Shown: in pieces, positions 55,312-64,000 of the stretch
How positions within the stretch are numbered: position 1 is the stretch's first letter
Layout of the letters: each line of letters starts with the position of its first letter
From: Plantago major
Taxonomy: Eukaryota; Streptophyta; Magnoliopsida; Lamiales; Plantaginaceae
DNA: 64,000 nt
Assembly (NCBI GenBank): GCA_026545765.1
Contig: CM048841.1
Coordinates: 8,134,145 to 8,198,144 of the forward strand
Direction of reading: 5' to 3'
Position numbers and translations under genes: made by a program
Notes under the pieces: model-generated
Database searches by the model: none
What the model was told of the DNA's origin: nothing
The model's input: the letters and a program-made list of their open reading frames with translations, nothing else

Positions 55312-55884
55312 GGTTGTATTTCTCAAACAAAAATCTGATGCAAGGGTTGAAATACCCAACTTGCTGAATAAGCTTGATGTCATGAAAAATGACAAGGTAT
55401 CTGTAATCAGAACAGACCATGGTACTGAGTTTGTGAACCAGTACATAAAAGAGTTTTGTACCTGCAAATGTATACAACATCAACTATCTTCAGTAAGGAC
55501 ACCACAATAAAATGGTGTTGCTGAAAGAAAGAATAGGACCCTAAAAGAAGTAGCAAAACAATGTTTGCTGACACTAAAATAAGTGAAATCTATTGGGTTG
55601 AAGCTGTTAACACAACCTGCTACACTCAAAATAGATGTTTGATCAACAAACACCATGACAAAACTCCTTATGAACTTTTGATTGGTAGACCCCCTAGTAT
55701 CAAACATCTAAGGGTGTTTGGTTGCAGATGTTTTGTTCTTAACAATGGAAAAGAATACTTGAGAACATTTCAACCAAAAGCAGATGAAGGTGTATTTCTT
55801 GGTTATTCTCTGAATTGCAAAGCCTACAGAATCTACAATAAAAGAACGCAAAAGATTGAAGAATCTTCTCATGTAGTTTTCTAG
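55312..55884 (+). pseudogene. Copia F integrase, second part
   Basis: Integrase core and C-terminal landmarks: VSVIRTDHGTEFVNQYIKEF, NTTCYTQNRCLINKHHDKTP, YELLIGRPPSIKHLRVFGC and FLGYSLNCKAYRIYNKRTQ. This is standard Copia (rve) sequence, continuing what is seen left of Gypsy D. Degraded. Confidence 0.85.
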
Positions 55885-56028
55885 GAAGGGAACAAGAAAG
55901 TACCCATGAGTGAAGAACTCTCAAATAGGTTCAAAGAACTAATGATTAAAGATTATGGAGAAGAATCCTCAAAATGAAACAATTTTGTTATTCACTTAGA
56001 GGATAACTCTGACGAAGAAAAGCAACCA

Positions 56029-57914
56029 TTGCTTAGTAACAACAAGATGACTATAAGACATGATGAAGAATTTCCTATGAGAATTTCAGAAATGGAGCAA
56101 GTTATTGAGAACCTTCATCATGAAGAAGTTTCTGAGAATGAGATTGCTGAAAATTCAATCACAGATATCTCTAACACTGAAAAATTGTTAGATATATATG
56201 GCATTTCCCGTGTGCCAGACATCTCAAATACTGAACAAGTATCTTGTCAAGATCGTAATGATTCACATTCAGATCAAAATGATATTAATCCTACTAGTTC
56301 AAAACCCATTATAAAATGGATAAGAGATCATCCGGCCAAGGATGTGATTGGTCCTTTAGACCAAGGGGTTAGAACTAGGAGAGCAATTGCTGGAAATGTA
56401 GACTCTCTCTATGGATGTTTCATCTCAAACATTGAACCTAAAACTATAGAAGAAACATTGAAGGATCAAGACTGGATCTCTGCAATGCAAGAAGAGTTGG
56501 ATCAATTTGAGAGAAACAAAGTCTGGAAACTGGTTCCATTTGGTGATGGAATATCTGTAATTGGAACCAAGTGGGTTTCAGGAACAAAATGAATGAGTTT
56601 GGTGAAATAACCAGAAACAAAGCAAGGTTGGTTGCCAAGGGATTCACCCAGACTGAAGGACTAGATTTTGATGAGTCATATGCTCCAATTGCAAGATTGG
56701 ATGCAATTAAACTATTTCTAGCCTTTGCAGCTCATAATGACTTTAAAGTTTATCAAATGGATGTCAAGGGTGCATTCCTAAACGGTGAACTTGTTGAGGA
56801 AGTTTATGTTGAACAACCACCTGGCTTTGAAGTTTCCACAAAAAGTAGAATGGTCTATAAGCTTCAGAAAGCTCTGTATATGAAAGCAGGCTCGAGAGCA
56901 TGGCATGATACTTTAGCCAAATACTTCTTTGGAAAGTGTCTTCAAGAATGGTGATGTTGATAAAACACACTTTACTTTGAACCATGAAGGAAATTACTTT
57001 TAGTTCAAGTATATGTTGATGACATTATATTTGGATCTAAAGCAAACAACTTTGTGAAGGCTTTGCTAAGGTCATGAAAAGTAAATTTGAGATGAGCATG
57101 ATGGGAGAATTGAACTATTTCCTAGGGTTGCAAGTCGAGCAACTTAATGATGGAATATTCATCGGTCGAACAAAGTATGCAAAACATATGCTCAACAAGT
57201 TTAATCTAAAGCCTTACGAAAAGAATGCTAAGATACCTATGAGCATTGGAACCAAAATGACCTATCTTGAATCGACAAGAGTGTTGAAGAACACAAGTAT
57301 AGGAAATTGATTGGTCTCTCTTGTACCTCCTTGCAAGTAGACCTGATATTCAATATGCAGTTGGAGTGTGTGCTAGATTTCAGAAAAATCCAATGCAATC
57401 ACACTACAACATTGCTATGAAAATATTAAGGTATGTAAAGGGTACTGTAGAAGTTGGATTGTGGTATCCAAAATACAGTGGAATGAGTTTAGTTGGCTAT
57501 TCTAATCCTGACTATGCTGGATCATTGCTTGATAGAAAAAGCGCTTCAGGAACTTGTCAATTTCTTGCTGCCAGATTAATATCATAGTTCAAGAAACAAA
57601 ACTCAATTGCCACATCCACCACATAGGCTGAATATATTGTTGCTGGGTGGTGTGCTTCACAAATATTGTTGATACAACAACAACTCAGAGACTATGAGGT
57701 CAATGAAGAGAATACTCCTATTTTCTGTGACAACACAAGTGCTATTGCCATAACTCAGAATCCTAAGTTTCATGCAAGAACAAAGCACATTGATGTTATA
57801 CACCACTTCATTAGAGGTCATGTTGAAAAAGGCAATATAGAGATACTCAATATTGATGCGAGGACCAACGTGCAAATATCTTTACAAAGCCTTTGCAAGA
57901 AAGCAAGTTCTTAA
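56029..57914 (+). pseudogene. Copia F reverse transcriptase and RNase H
   Basis: After an acidic linker (56029-56330) come RVT_2 landmarks: [51 protein letters not shown] (56620-56850), the VDD catalytic region near 57013-57030, and MGELNYFLGLQVEQLNDGIF. The RNase H region follows: RPDIQYAVGVCARFQKNP, GSLLDRKSASGTCQFLAARL, FCDNTSAIAITQNPKFHART and KHIDVIHHFIRGHVEKGNIE (57345-57850). Degraded. Confidence 0.85.
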
Positions 57915-58758
57915 CCTTGAGACATAGTTAATGGAGCTACCGAAAGAACTGAAAAGTTCTAATCTCTGAGACGGGAACTCATAAGGGAGAAAAGATATCT
58001 GGAACGGGTATCTAGATATCTAAGGCAAAAGGTAAAAACTCCTACCAAAAAGGTATCTCAGACGGGAACTCATATACTAAAAAGGATGCGTAAAAGTGAC
58101 TTTCAAAGATTTCTGAGACGGGTACTCAGATATCTGTGAGATCACAAAGTGAGGGAACAAAGAAAGAAATGTGGTACAATTGTATTGATCGACTACATCT
58201 ACGGTGTTTTGTATCATTCCATTTATATGTTAAGTTACATACAGTCTCTGAACTGAATAGATAAGTCCAAAGTCTGTCCCCTAGTCATATAAAAGAAATG
58301 TGATTCAGAAAGCTATTCGCCAAATTTCATTAATTGGGCACAATTACAATTACTGATTGTGATCATTGCTGAAGAAGCAATCGTAACCCTTATTGAAATG
58401 AGCGTTTAATCTTAATGGACGAGATCAATTCTCGGTAAAACTGTAAAAACACAGACGTGGCCCACTAGCATTTAATGCAAAGCGATTTTTACCCACGCCT
58501 ACCTGCATTTGCACAGATACATATTTACAAAATCAATTTGTATGTATACGTCTGCTGGAAGTACAATGCTATATATATAGAATTTTGGCAAAAGAAATCA
58601 CTTTCGCCTAATCCAACATTCACACTTACACGTAAATAGCAAAAACCTTTCAATGATTTATGAAATCTACATTGTTAAGCTTAGTTATTCTGCAAAGAAT
58701 CACTAAACTCACACTTTAATCTCTTTTCAACTTTCAAAAATTTTCACTATTTAAAGAG
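57915..58758 (+). other. Copia F spacer after pol, with repeated motif and leader
   Basis: No gene. Four copies of a CTGAGACGGGAACTC-like word at 57964-57980, 57998-58014, 58056-58071 and 58112-58128, mixed with AGATATCT words (57993, 58014, 58128). Then AT-rich sequence with a TATA box at 58569, followed by a ~180-bp leader to the ATG at 58759. It may hold the promoter of the extra gene region. Confidence 0.65.
58569..58580 (+). promoter_or_regulatory. TATA box upstream of the extra gene region of Copia F
   Basis: CTATATATATAG, ~180 bp before the ATG at 58759. The distance suits a plant leader of ~150 bp. It suggests a transcript separate from the one started in the 5' LTR. Confidence 0.5.
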
Positions 58759-59840
58759 ATGGCTCCAAAACGTGCTTCTACCCAGAAATACCAGGCTACT
58801 ACCTCTGGTACTGCTGAAAAGCAAGCACCCGTGTTGGTTATCACGAACAATCGGTTGGAAGGAGACTTCAATCCTGACCATTGGACTTCAAATCACAGGA
58901 TGATTTGGGGTGGTGCCATGATTGAGGAATACCTTGTTGCTGTTATTGAAAACCAGGCTGATAGGAAGTTGATTCTTGGTATGCTTGAAAAGGCACAAAT
59001 CAAGGGTTTCACATACGCTATTCGATGGAGTTTCTTCCTTTGGATGTGTTGGAATTTTACAACATTTCATGGATTATTTCCTACGTTTCTGAAGACACTG
59101 AGATAGTGTCTGTAAAATCAAAAGTTTAAGGAAAGGACATCCTTTTGAACTTAACAACTTTCTGTGAATTGTTTGAACTTCAAAATCTTGGAAATAATTT
59201 TGAAATAAACACCAAGGATGATGATCTCCTTGAAGGTGTGAAGCAGCTATACAGTGATGTGTGTGATCTTGAAAAATCAGATACACCCATCGACTTCAAG
59301 CTTCGACATCGAACCGGACATCTGTTGGTTCCTTTGGGATGTGTTAGCATGCATTCTTCACGGATGCTTTGATGGTCTACAAGGAGGTGCCGACCGGATA
59401 AGCGAAACATTTGGATGATGATGTTCTTGTTGAATCAACAAAATAAAAATTTGGGAAAACCCATTCAACTGGGGAAAGTACGCCTTCATGAAATTTGTGA
59501 AGAAGCTACACGGCTTTGAGCCTAAGATCGTCAAGGGCCTTGCTGAGCTAAAAGCCACAGTCAATTTTGGACTAAAGATATGCTTCTTGTTGTAGAAGCT
59601 TGGCATTGAGCTCACAGAGAAGTCTGACATAGCCAACAATAACCTGCTCTACAAATATAAGTATACAAACATGATGAGAATGGTTATTGTGTCTCAGAAA
59701 GGTTCCAAGAAACGAAAGACTGATGAGGCATCTGAGGGTTCCGTTGTGACCAAAAAGCCCAGAACTTGACGAAAGAAGTCTGCTGGCAAATTAGAAGGCA
59801 TACCCATTGTGGATGTCGACTCTCAGATATCTGCCGCCAC

Positions 59841-59949
59841 TGCTGATGAACTCATCAATGAAGATGAACTCATCAATGCTACAAAAGATACAAATGCTGA
59901 TGAACTCATCAATGCTACCAAGGAAAACCTTGCTGATGAACTCATTGGT
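59841..59949 (+). repeat. Short coding repeat, four ADELIN-type units
   Basis: The word GATGAACTCAT appears four times within about 110 bp, three of them followed by CAATG, encoding D-E-L-I-(N/G) units with spacers of different length (NEDELIN, TNADELINATKE). It is a young tandem expansion inside the extra gene region. Confidence 0.75.
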
Positions 59950-60708
59950 AAAAATGAGAGTAGTGGCAGGTATCAAGCTCTATCTGCAGAAACCGCAGGG
60001 ATTATGAACCAATCAGTTCCTAATGCTGATGAGAGCTCTGATGATGATGATGATTATTTAGTCATCTCTCAAGTCCTACAGAAATAAAAAAGGGCTAAGG
60101 TTGCTAAAAAAGCAACAAGTTCAAAGGCTGCTCAAAGAGTAAAGGTATATGAAGAAGAACCTACACCAAAGGTTGCTGAGAAAGCACCCATTACTAAGGT
60201 TCTTTGGAGAAGCACTTAGTCTGAGGTTCTTTGAGATAGCACCTAAATCCAAGGAATCTGGACAAGACACACTCAAGCTGGTAGAAGAAGCTTTGAGGAG
60301 TAGTGATATAGTGGTGGAGGATTCTGGCATTGCCTCCACACTATACAAACTGTCACAAAAGGATTAGGATGAGCCTCAATTTGATTCACCTTCCAGATCC
60401 AATTCACATGATTCACCAGATGATAATGAAGCCATGGTGAATGAATTGCAATTTGACATACCAGCACTTTTGATTGCTGAAGAAAATCCTGCAAATGAGC
60501 AAGTTTTCCAACTCAATGAGAGGGATCAAACTGAGACCCCTACTCAAAAAGATCACACAGGGGAGGCAACTGAGTCCCAAACTCAGGATAGGTCCGAAGT
60601 ACCTCAAACTTTAAACAAAGAAGTGGTCCAAGAACAACAAGACCAACGCACGGAAACTTCACAAGTTCCAGAGACCAACCAGCCTGACATAGCTCAGGAA
60701 GCTGAATG

Positions 60709-60758
60709 GTATAACTCTCTACTTGTGATATTTTGTGTTTATTAATCTTATTATTTAG
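60709..60758 (+). other. Intron-like gap 1 (GT..AG, short)
   Basis: Begins GTATAACT after GAATG and ends TTATTTAG. At 50 bp it is shorter than usual plant introns; a slightly later acceptor near 60770 is possible. AT-rich compared with its flanks. Confidence 0.35.
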
Positions 60759-60868
60759 AGGCTGAATTAGAAACACAAGAACAAGAGAAAGCTGGAAAGC
60801 TTGCCTCAGAGACTGAGAAGGAGGCTCCTACAGCCTCACCTCTTAAGAAATCTGAGCCTGTGCTACAG

Positions 60869-60948
60869 GTGATAGAGAGTTCCTTAAGATATTACTTTTC
60901 AGATATATGTTTTGTACACTTGACTAATTAAGTGAATGTTTCTAATAG
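60869..60948 (+). other. Intron-like gap 2 (80 bp)
   Basis: Donor CAG followed by GTGATAGA and acceptor TTTCTAATAG; a branch-point-like TGACTAATT lies ~30 bp before the acceptor. AT-rich. The flanking coding text ends in SEPVLQ. Confidence 0.5.
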
Positions 60949-61050
60949 GCTCCACCTAAGAAAGAAGAAGATAAGGCAGAAATGCCAGAAAAGGACCCAG
61001 AAACCATCAAGTTTTCTGAAGAAAATGTCATTGAGCCTTCTAGTGTGAAG

Positions 61051-61133
61051 GTATATAAAAATCAGTGATAAACATTCTTCATTATGGGTTAGTATTAATT
61101 CTTCTCTAATTACTCAATACTTTCTACTTACAG
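61051..61133 (+). other. Intron-like gap 3 (83 bp)
   Basis: Donor AAG followed by GTATATAA and acceptor TTTCTACTTACAG; TCTAATTACTCAAT before it may hold the branch point. The preceding exon-like text ends in IEPSSVK, parallel to gaps 2 and 4. Confidence 0.55.
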
Positions 61134-61286
61134 GCTCATTCAGAAGTAGAAGTGTAAGGGGAAAGAGTTGCAACCTTCCCTGTACCCATGGAAATTGATG
61201 AAGCCCCCAAGGCAACATCACCAGAAAGAATACCAGAAACTAAGAAAGTTTCTGAGAAAAATGACTCTGAGCCTCCTATTGTGCAG

Positions 61287-61376
61287 GTAAGTGAAAAACT
61301 CAGAGATCATTGAAGCTTAATTGCATAAATTCTTTCATGACGATTTCCTAAGTGTTGTGATAATTTTAATTCTTAG
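61287..61376 (+). other. Intron-like gap 4 (90 bp)
   Basis: Donor CAG followed by GTAAGTGA, close to the plant consensus, and acceptor TTTTAATTCTTAG. The preceding exon-like text ends in SEPPIVQ. Three successive gaps thus follow the same peptide word. Confidence 0.6.
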
Positions 61377-63400
61377 GTTAAAAAAGAAGTAGAAGTTGCT
61401 GGGGAAATGCCCACTCAATCCCCACAACAAATGAAAATTGATAAGGCATCAAAGCCTTCATCACAAGAAAAACTTCCAGAGACAGTACAAGTCTCTGAGA
61501 GACAAGTATCTGAGCCTCCAGTTGTGGAAATTCAAGGAGAAAGAAAGATCGTTGAGGATCAGACTTCCCAGTCTCCTCCTCGCATCCAGATATCTGAGGC
61601 ACCAGGAACCTCAGTAGTCAAGTCATCTGAGCCTGTCACATAGGCTCAAACAAGTGCCACTAAGGTCCCTGTTGATGAGAAAGGGGACCTGCTACCTTTC
61701 TTCAAGGAGCACACCTTGCCAAAGCACCTTAAGTGCTTCAGAAGCTGGCAAAAGCTTCGTTTCTCTGATCTATCTGAGATCCTAAAGGTGACTAATCACC
61801 AAATCCGAAGAGCACGAGCCCTTGACTTGGAAAATTATGTCCATGCTATTTTCCCCACTAATGCATAAGGACTTCGTCAAGGAAGTGGCCAGAAGCTTTT
61901 TCAAACTTTTAACCAAGCAGATGGTCAGACCAGAATGCAGATGTCATTCAAACCTGTTTTGCCCAAGACCTTATAGATAATACCCTCTTAGCAAGAGGAA
62001 GTTAATGGGCAAATGGTCACTATTCTAGAAGTGATCAATCTGGTCTCTGAAGATGAAGAAGAGAAGGAGACAGATGAAAATGATTATGAAGAACCTCCTT
62101 CTGACCATCACAAGGATGAGGATGATAAGAAGGATGATGATGATGCCCCTGCACCAAGGACAGGAGGGATTGTACAAGGAAACAATGCCTCAGTTGCTGA
62201 AAAGCACACTGAGAGGACTTCACAGAATTCCCCTCCTCCATCTCCTCAAAGATCTACCCATCCCTCTCCCCAACAAAAAGACACTATTGAACAAGTAGTT
62301 AAGCACTCTGAGGAAAACACTCGGAAGATATTGGATGCATAAGCTAGAGTTGCTCAACTCAAACAATTGTTGGAGGAAGAACAATAGCTAAAAGATAGCT
62401 GAATCTAAAGCAAAGCTCCAAAATATTAAAGATCAAACTATCAAGGAAATGGAAGCTTATGCTGAAATGAAAGAACTCCAGCTTGTTGTTGGGCAATTCT
62501 TGAGGAATTGAATCTTGAGCAAGTGTCGAAGACAAACATAATGCTAAAGTGCATTACCAAAAGATGTACCATCCTCCTCCTCACTGAAAGGAAAGAAGCC
62601 CATCTCTAAGATGGTTGCTGGGCTAGAAAATATTGATGAAAATACCCAAGGGGATGAGGATCACTGGGATGAAGACTCAGATGATAAAGAAGACAGAACC
62701 TTGGCAGAACATGCGAATGTTCACTTGGGAGTTTCTCACTTAAAGAGAAAACTGATTACTCCTCAAAGCTTCAGTAAGACACCAAATCTCAACTCCCATG
62801 ATTACATGGCGGATACGAGTTACAGCAACTCTGAAAGGAGTTCTCTCAACAAAATGAAGAAGTAATTACATGGGTCCTGCTAAAATGAAGAAGTTCCTTT
62901 GAGTTAATCACTCGAGAGAACAACAAGCTTAGTCATTGCTCGAGAGACCTAGGCATGGTGAGGATGATGACAATAATCTTCTTTGAAAAAGCCCTCAATG
63001 AGGCTAGCTATCTTCTTTGGAAGCGAGATGCTACTCAAGGTCCACTAGCGAGCTCAGCGATAAGGAAACATGACTTATCAAGCGGAATCATGAGCTCGGT
63101 GATCTGCAAAGTTGGTTGCTTCTTCAACTATCTGAGGCAACTTTGACTCCTCTCGAATCTTTTGTGATTCTCGATCGATTAATAATGACTAAGGGAAGGA
63201 TCTCAAGGTGCTCGAGAGAGGAAGAGGAAGAGGAAACAAAAGAAAATCTGAACAACCACCTCTCAGAATAAATGAGCCCTCCTTCAGTCAAGCTGCTACT
63301 CAGATAGTACCAACAACTTAGTAGATTCCTGAACAAGGAAGGACAACAGAGCCAGATTACAGACAAGATCACAGAGACCTCCAAAGAGAACCAAGTCCCC

Positions 63401-63447
63401 AAGAAGAAGAAGAAGAAGAAGAAGAAGAAGAAGAAGAAGAAGAAGAA
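63401..63447 (+). repeat. GAA/AAG microsatellite
   Basis: About 15 triplets of AAG/GAA, which would encode a Lys or Glu run in the extra gene region. The Phe-rich frame on the other strand here is only its shadow. Confidence 0.9.
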
Positions 63448-64000
63448 ATCAAATCCCAGGGTAATAAAGAAGGCTGCAAATCTCCCACGAAGAACAACAT
63501 TGATGATGATGAAGAGACTGATGAAGATGAAGCTCCTTTTCACAGGAAAAGGAAAAGGGTTGATAGCCTATCTGAGCCTATTGTTGCAAAGCAATTGGTA
63601 GCCAAAACACCCTCTAGAAATACCAAGTCATCGAGGTAGTTCTTGAGCAATCCCCGAGGAAAATTCAAAGACAAAAAGGAAGAGAGCAAGGGATATCAAG
63701 TTTGGCAGGATACTTCCACAAAAGCCAGAAGATGCCCTGATTGAATATGTGAAGACTGACAACAACTCCTCCTCCTATAGGTGAATTCATCAGAAAAATG
63801 GATACTGGATACTGGAACTCAAGCACTTGCTTGTAAATGAAAAAGGATTTCCAGTACCCATCCATCAATAACTTATGGCATGGAGAAAAGATAAGCCAAT
63901 CTTGATCAATACCAATCATGTCAAAGCTTGGTTGGATTTTTAAGTTGTCAAGATAGTTGAAGCCATGAGGAAGGACCTTAATGATGAGTGTCCTTATGGA

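Larger units (their letters stand above)
36584..64000 (+). mobile_element. Large SIRE-type Copia F (interrupted by Gypsy D; runs off the window)
   Basis: 5' LTR 36584-38123, primer-binding site, gag, protease and the first part of integrase up to 41493; then nested Gypsy D; integrase resumes at 55312 and is followed by RT, RNase H (to 57914), a repeat-rich spacer and an extra gene region (58759 onwards). Without D the element is already over 13 kb, with no 3' LTR before position 64000. SIRE/Maximus is inferred from LTR style, gag and the extra region after pol. Broken in many places. Confidence 0.8.
58759..64000 (+). pseudogene. Extra gene region downstream of Copia F pol (unrecognised product)
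   Basis: Begins MAPKRASTQKYQATTSGTAE, then a moderately hydrophobic part (TNNRLEGDFNPDHWTSNHRM, LTTFCELFELQNLGNNFEIN, 58840-59600) that I cannot assign. After that it is acidic and low-complexity: ADELIN repeats (59841-59949), Glu/Pro-rich stretches with SEP(P/S) words (60434-61643), Asp/Glu/Lys runs (62013-62342), and a GAA triplet run (63401-63447). It occupies the place of the env-like third ORF of SIRE1-type elements, but I see no signal peptide or membrane segment. Four GT..AG-bounded intron-like gaps lie at 60709-61376. CAGATATCTG words (59824, 61587) match the rest of element F. It continues past the window and looks degraded in places. Confidence 0.55.

Noticed and set aside
63124-63543. 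Minus-strand frame with a Phe run as a membrane protein
   Set aside because: The Phe run is the complement of the GAA microsatellite; no independent support.
58759-64000. Extra gene region as a typical retroviral-type envelope gene
   Set aside because: No signal peptide, membrane segment or cysteine pattern could be seen; only its position resembles the env-like ORF of SIRE1.

Overview
The window is a plant (angiosperm, probably eudicot) intergenic region made almost wholly of transposable elements nested in one another. Evidence: plant-type primer-binding sites (initiator-Met tRNA for the Copia and Tekay-like elements; TGGCGCC-type for Tat and Athila), Tat-type Gypsy elements with an antisense extra ORF, Athila gag genes, SIRE/Maximus-type Copia elements, a plant L1-type LINE, and a captured piece of a plant MEKK1-like MAPKKK gene. 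No rRNA, tRNA, CRISPR or bacterial-style operon was seen. The species cannot be named from this sequence.

Layout: 1-116, a short repeat related to a stretch at 13.4 kb; 117-6447, a tandem array of three ~2-kb LTRs separated by ~0.65-kb spacers that contain only a primer-binding site and a polypurine tract; 6448-9884, 5' part of a minus-strand SIRE-type Copia (C); 9885-18060, a minus-strand Gypsy gag and 5' LTR (B) split by a complete but internally shortened Copia (G, 10507-16495, perfect 5-bp target duplication); 18061-23079, 3' part of a Tat-type Gypsy (A) with antisense ORF, tandem repeats and 3' LTR; 23080-23731, a stretch resembling a host core promoter and first exon on the minus strand; 23732-28157, a 5'-truncated LINE with a 10-bp target duplication, carrying inside it a Pack-MULE (24768-26427) and a small retroposed insert (26744-27351); 28270-31276 and 31277-32671, two minus-strand Athila pieces; 32841-34599, 3' end of a SIRE-type Copia (H); 34600-36583, a third Athila piece; 36584-64000, a very large SIRE-type Copia (F) that runs off the window and is interrupted in its integrase region by a Tat-type Gypsy (D, 41494-55311).

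Insertion order that can be read: host promoter remnant, then A, then B, then G; the LINE before its Pack-MULE and retroposon; F before D. Nearly all retroelement genes are degraded. The most continuous retroelement coding frame is the 508-codon frame of G.

Most interesting points: (1) the Pack-MULE carries a MEKK1-like N-terminal exon with an uninterrupted 135-codon frame and long inverted ends. (2) Downstream of pol, Copia F has a long extra gene region with its own TATA box and a tandem series of GT..AG-bounded intron-like spacers between near-repeat exons. (3) Two separate Copia families each carry their own dispersed palindromic word (CAATGTTG/CAACATTG in G, CAGATATCTGAG in F). (4) The antisense ORFs of both Tat elements share a minus-strand TATA box about 0.4 kb upstream.
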